From Blastocatellia bacterium (GTDB lineage: Bacteria; Acidobacteriota; Blastocatellia; Pyrinomonadales; Pyrinomonadaceae), in NCBI GenBank assembly GCA_003175865.1, contig PSRF01000218.1, positions 1 to 9,155 of the forward strand: a stretch of DNA of 9,155 nucleotides, in the 5' to 3' direction. Positions 7,001-9,155 of this stretch are shown piece after piece. The position numbers and the translations under genes were made by a program. The notes beneath the pieces were generated by a model. That model was not told the origin of the DNA. It did no database searches and saw only the letters and a list, made by a program, of their open reading frames with translations. Each line of letters begins with the position of its first letter. Positions within the stretch are counted from its first letter, which is position 1.

Positions 7001-7737
7001 TCCGCTGAATACTGTGCAGTGCTTACTGTGAACTCCTGAAAAGCATTTGGACCAGGCGCAACTTCGGTAAAGAACGTACCGTTCTCCGCGCGTCGAGTAG
7101 GTGCGCCGTCGATCAAGATTTCCGTTCCGAGACCCTGGCCGCCATTAACCCTGAAGTTAAAGCCGAGAGTACCGGTACCTCGCGCTGCCTGATTCTGATC
7201 TCCTGTGCTTCCGCCTCCTGTTGCAACACTACTGTCCAGAAAAATGAATGACAATGGAGATCGTCCTGCTGTCTCACCTCCGATTTGCAGAGGAAGTTCG
7301 CGTACCTGCTTTTCTGTGACGTTGGTTTGCTGGACGGGACTATCAGTCTGTAAAACTGGAATTGCTTCCGAGGAAACGATAACACTTTCGCCGATTGCAC
7401 CTACTTCAAGCTTCACGTCGGTCCGCCGCGTAACTTGCACCGCTACCTGCACGCGATCGATTGTAGCCGTCTTGAACCCCGCCGCTTCAACCACCACCTT
7501 GTAGGGCGCCGCTTTCAACTCTGGTACGGTGTACGTACCATCGACGGAACTCTTGATAGTACGTACGTCACCCGTCTCGAGATTAGTGACAGTAATTTGC
7601 GCCCCCGCCACAGTAGCGCCATTTGGATCTGTCACAGTTCCGATGATTGTGCCTCGATCGCTCTGAGCGATGGCGACTGAACAGAGACCGAGTACCAGTA
7701 GAATGACGGCAGCGATTGTTTGAGTTTGGGATCTCAT
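4021..7737 (-). CDS. Oar-type TonB-dependent outer-membrane receptor
   Basis: This 1,238-residue protein is a predicted outer-membrane beta-barrel for energy-dependent uptake of large substrates, probably oligosaccharides here. Residues 1-24 form a signal peptide ending SVAIA. A carboxypeptidase-regulatory-like beta domain spans about 27-105 (GTIIGTVTDPNGATVAGAQI, then the DGTYTVPEL and GFKTATI strands). The plug follows to about 265 with ILIDGAP (207-213) and QYSAEFGNSSGGVVNFTIKS (242-261). The rest is the barrel, ending HIQLGGRFIF with the terminal Phe expected by the outer-membrane assembly machinery. A vicinal Cys pair (385-386) lies in the early barrel region. No clear TonB box was found. 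I chose ATG at 7737 because AAGGA lies 8 nt upstream; an in-frame GTG at 7743 would leave only 2 nt. It is the first gene of the minus-strand cluster. Substrate is inferred from the neighbouring hydrolases only. Confidence 0.92.
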   Translation of the reverse strand: MRSQTQTIAAVILLVLGLCSVAIAQSDRGTIIGTVTDPNGATVAGAQITVTNLETGDVRTIKSSVDGTYTVPELKAAPYKVVVEAAGFKTATIDRVQVAVQVTRRTDVKLEVGAIGESVIVSSEAIPVLQTDSPVQQTNVTEKQVRELPLQIGGETAGRSPLSFIFLDSSVATGGGSTGDQNQAARGTGTLGFNFRVNGGQGLGTEILIDGAPTRRAENGTFFTEVAPGPNAFQEFTVSTAQYSAEFGNSSGGVVNFTIKSGGNDFHGEAYEFYRTKGLDANIDLNRLTGIGKPTDLQHDFGFSVGGPIYLPHFGEGGPILKGFKNRAFFFFNYGGYRFTQSETVNVSVPTLKMRTGDFSELLTDPYVTGFFGGPVRLFDNTVPCCNRPLIPGNRLDLYRNALNQSILDPAGLQIVQLFPLPTGPGVFHNYIANSTIPQKTNYYVQKVDLVLSSKQRLALSSTYRVQTKLQGPFPRFPRPWVNQGTFNQIFHSQYYRLQDDYTFSPTFLNHFNAGFTRSFVQNRNLTRGISPTTVGIPANATQNLALPLIGFPNYGDPVLSADPRAYQVGGSTFFDNQDGDNAVQLADFVTYVHGRHSFKFGAETRWQQLNDSNHFDLGGNFNFQSVQTANGDFSGREGWPIASLLTGAPEFSFATVQSIDPGFRFFEPTFFFQDDIKVTPKLTVNVGLRYDIPYPRTEHLDKYRGFDRLVANPAAAGRLGALAGPPGTAYGPTSPYRGLMKPDYSDWGPRVGFAYAWNSKTVVRGGYGLYYAPMLYNEFGRGGQAGFSVQGGANINFGFDAFIRLSSYPTLPKPDPTSQFVTTPAPTDVEGFDRFFKNGRTVQYSLNIERELPAKFVASVGWVGSKGTRLRSAFSPVNAVPFNALKLGAAFLGENLADVTPAQRAYAQSVGVTLPTNNNVVFPGFQGTVAQALKPFPQYGRITEHMESQGQSFYNALKVDLNRRFSQGIQLGASYTFAKLLTDAAEDLFGNTPISGVVQNPYDRKSLRTPSPNIVPNSFVVNFLAELPFGKGKRYFNSSGLEDRVFGGWQVSGVLRYRNGPMLVPFIAGQARDFLDLVGFGGNLRPNVTGQDFYTHIPAGGTSYQYLNPGAFSTPTPYQYQSGTGTPLFGVGDIGTPAYAAYYADPNRFFGSAAPTYTDLRGQNFYTEDFNILKKTRITETTWFEVRVDFFNAFNRGRFVLPDVNFDFAGNRQIGISTRAGDFNQPRHIQLGGRFIF

Positions 7738-7742
7738 GCGCA

Positions 7743-7750
7743 CCTTCCTT
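7743..7750 (-). promoter_or_regulatory. Ribosome binding site of the TonB-dependent receptor
   Basis: The minus strand reads AAGGAAGG here. AAGGA is followed by 8 nt and the ATG at 7737. This is the only strong Shine-Dalgarno sequence in the window, and it excludes the GTG at 7743 as the likely start. Confidence 0.75.
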
Positions 7751-7850
7751 GAGAGCCTTGCCGGCCTTAGCGAGAGAGAAACCTGGCTACCAGATGGGAA
7801 CGGGGTAATGACTGATCCGACGACTGTAGAATCAGCTAAAAGTTCTTTGT

Positions 7851-7861
7851 TTTAGGCTAAA
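7851..7861. promoter_or_regulatory. Candidate operator TTTAG-G-CTAAA upstream of the receptor
   Basis: This is a perfect 5-bp inverted repeat around one base, 114 bp upstream of the receptor ATG. GCTAAA also occurs at 7835-7840, 21 bp (two helical turns) from the copy at 7856-7861. The site is short and AT-rich, so chance occurrence is possible. Confidence 0.25.
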
Positions 7862-8022
7862 GAGGTCGCTAATGGATGACCCCTTAACAGTGACTTCAAT
7901 CAGTTGCAAACGGGGGATTGGGACTCATCTTTTGACTGAAGCTCACCGATTTGATCGTTGCGTGTGTTCATTTACATTAGAAATGAACATCCTGTCAAGC
8001 ATTTTCCACGGCAAATCGACAA

Positions 8023-8041
8023 TTAACGATTACATCGATAA
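8023..8041. promoter_or_regulatory. Candidate operator TTAACGAT-TAC-ATCGATAA
   Basis: Two 8-nt half-sites are inverted around 3 nt and pair at 7 of 8 positions. The 19-bp size suits a dimeric repressor or activator. It lies midway between the divergent genes, 168 bp before the arabinanase start. No regulator gene is in view to link with it. Confidence 0.3.
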
Positions 8042-8095
8042 GAGATCCGGTTATCCGTAGGAAGTTCGATAACTAATTTTGATCGGGGGCTGGGA

Positions 8096-8107
8096 GACTA
8101 GTTAGTC
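8096..8107. promoter_or_regulatory. Candidate operator GACTA-GT-TAGTC upstream of the arabinanase
   Basis: This is a perfect 5-bp inverted repeat around GT, about 100 bp before the arabinanase ATG. It is within the distance where a regulator of that gene could bind. Evidence is limited to symmetry and position. Confidence 0.25.
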
Positions 8108-8208
8108 GAACGTTGCGTCGTGTATTACGTGATAGATTGTTGCGACGATTAAGTGGCGATAGATTGGGCCGTAAGTCTTTCGGAATTGTGTCGAGTACTT
8201 CGCAAGTT

Positions 8209-9155
8209 ATGAACTTTTATCGACGGGATTTGTTCCAACGAGGCACAATCTTTCTCGCAGTGTGCAGTCTGCTGTTGATAAGTCATGGCGGCACCGCGCA
8301 GTCTTCGATCGTCGAGCTTCAAGGCGACATTCGCAATGTTCATGATCCGACCATCATTAAGGAAGGTCGCACCTATTACGTATTTTCAACACGCGCGGGA
8401 CTTAGTGTCCGTTGTTCAGATGATTTGATTCACTGGAGATTATGCGGCGACGTTTTCGCACAGCTTCCTCAGTGGGCGGTTCAAGATGTACAGGGCTTGC
8501 GAGCATTGTGGGCGCCCGACATCTCTTATTTTGCAAACAGCTATCATCTTTATTACGCCATCTCTACGTTTGGCACTAACAGGTCGAGCATTGGGCTAGC
8601 TACAAACAGGACATTGGATCCAGCAAGTGATCAATATCGCTGGATGGACCAAGGTAAAGTCATTAGCTCCTACCAATCTGACGATTGGAACGCGATCGAT
8701 CCAAACATTGTGATCGATGAATCAGGTGAACCCTGGTTGTCGTTTGGTAGTTTTTGGAGCGGAATTAAATTAAGAAAGATTGATTCATTGACAGGAAAGC
8801 TCAACGACAAAGATCAGACACTTTACTCGCTGGCTGCTCGACCGCGTGACGCTAAGTCGACAGGGGCTATTGAAGCTCCGTTCATTATTAGAACCGTTGA
8901 CTTTTATTATCTCTTCGTCTCGTTCGACTTGTGCTGTCGTGGCGTGCAGAGCACTTACAACATCAGGGTGGGTCGCTCGAAGAAAGTAACAGGCCCTTAT
9001 GTTGATCGAGACGGCAGAGATATGCGGGAAGGTGGAGGAACTTTATTGCTCGAAGGAGTAGGACGTTGGCATGGACCTGGTCACTGTGCAGTCTTGCAAG
9101 ATAAGGACGGCGACAAGTTGATTTACCACGCTTACGATGCGGAGTTTCACGGAGT
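8209..9155 (+). CDS. GH43 endo-alpha-1,5-L-arabinanase, 3' end outside the window
   Basis: The open frame encodes at least 315 residues and runs off the right edge without a stop. Residues 1-30 form a signal peptide (RR at 5-6, hydrophobic core about 13-25, cleavage after GTA). The rest is a five-bladed beta-propeller of the GH43 endo-arabinanase type, which cuts internal alpha-1,5 bonds of arabinan with inversion. VHDPTIIK (44-51) has the catalytic base D46. NAIDPN (161-166) has the pKa-modulating D164. AIEAPFI (220-226) has the general acid E222. FVSFDLCCRG (236-245) and STYNIRVGRS (248-257) are family hallmarks. GPGHC (289-293) supplies H292, the conserved active-site and metal-associated His. 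Usual length is about 320-350 residues, so the catalytic domain is nearly complete. The ATG has no clear Shine-Dalgarno sequence; an in-frame GTG at 8188 is an alternative start. It is divergent from the receptor cluster. Confidence 0.92.
   Translation, partial: MNFYRRDLFQRGTIFLAVCSLLLISHGGTAQSSIVELQGDIRNVHDPTIIKEGRTYYVFSTRAGLSVRCSDDLIHWRLCGDVFAQLPQWAVQDVQGLRALWAPDISYFANSYHLYYAISTFGTNRSSIGLATNRTLDPASDQYRWMDQGKVISSYQSDDWNAIDPNIVIDESGEPWLSFGSFWSGIKLRKIDSLTGKLNDKDQTLYSLAARPRDAKSTGAIEAPFIIRTVDFYYLFVSFDLCCRGVQSTYNIRVGRSKKVTGPYVDRDGRDMREGGGTLLLEGVGRWHGPGHCAVLQDKDGDKLIYHAYDAEFHG

Larger units (their letters stand above)
7738..8208. promoter_or_regulatory. Divergent intergenic region between receptor and arabinanase genes
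   Basis: These 471 bp lie between two divergently transcribed genes, so they should carry both promoters. Several short palindromes suitable as operators are seen: TTTAG-G-CTAAA at 7851-7861, a 19-bp imperfect one at 8023-8041, and GACTA-GT-TAGTC at 8096-8107. CGTTGCGT occurs at 7956-7963 and 8111-8118. A possible plus-strand promoter is TTGATC at 7951-7956 with TACATT 16 nt later (7973-7978), but the match is weak. A short open frame at 7872-8060 has no similarity that I recognise and is probably not coding. No RNA gene or riboswitch fold was recognised. Confidence 0.6.

Noticed and set aside
7741..7743. GTG start giving a 1,240-residue receptor
   Set aside because: The Shine-Dalgarno AAGGA would be only 2 nt away. 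The ATG at 7737 has 8-nt spacing and directly precedes a good signal peptide.
7872..8060. 62-codon plus-strand open frame in the divergent intergenic region
   Set aside because: It has no recognisable domain or ribosome binding site, and it overlaps the likely promoter region. Its composition looks non-coding.

Overview
The window looks like a chromosomal carbohydrate-use locus from a member of the Acidobacteriota with roughly balanced GC content. The main reason is the 1,238-residue Oar-type TonB-dependent receptor: an N-terminal carboxypeptidase-regulatory-like domain, a plug with an SAEFG...GGVVN motif, and a C-terminal aromatic residue. It lies beside a secreted TPR protein and secreted glycoside hydrolases. 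The class within the phylum cannot be fixed from this sequence. No tRNA, rRNA, CRISPR array, transposase or phage gene was seen.

Four genes lie on the minus strand. In transcription order they are the receptor (7737-4021), a TPR-repeat protein (3897-2239), a small secreted protein with a probable concanavalin-like fold (2112-1402), and a clan GH-A glycoside hydrolase of the cellulase/'1,4-beta-xylanase' type (1216-62). All four begin with a signal peptide. The gaps between them are only 123, 126 and 185 bp, so one transcript starting upstream of the receptor is plausible. A 471-bp divergent intergenic region follows. Then a plus-strand GH43 endo-alpha-1,5-L-arabinanase starts at 8209 and runs off the right edge.

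Together the genes suggest depolymerisation of plant cell-wall polysaccharide, with arabinan the best supported substrate and xylan or another hemicellulose possible. The GH43 and GH-A enzymes would cut chains outside the cytoplasm. The receptor would bind or import oligosaccharides across the outer membrane. The TPR and concanavalin-like proteins would be accessory periplasmic or surface components. There is no SusD-like gene in view, so this resembles a PUL-like locus of non-Bacteroidota type. The joint function is inference from family membership and gene order.

The most unusual feature is in the spacers. Every gap in the minus-strand cluster carries a palindromic element, and each is different. 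Gap 3898-4020 is almost filled by a 101-bp inverted repeat. Gap 2113-2238 has a weaker inverted repeat. Gap 1217-1401 holds a 151-bp, three-tier palindrome whose two 44-nt arms carry hairpins with a compensatory base-pair change. A small hairpin with a GAA triloop follows the last gene. These look like REP/BIME- or MITE-like dispersed elements that may also act on the mRNA between genes.
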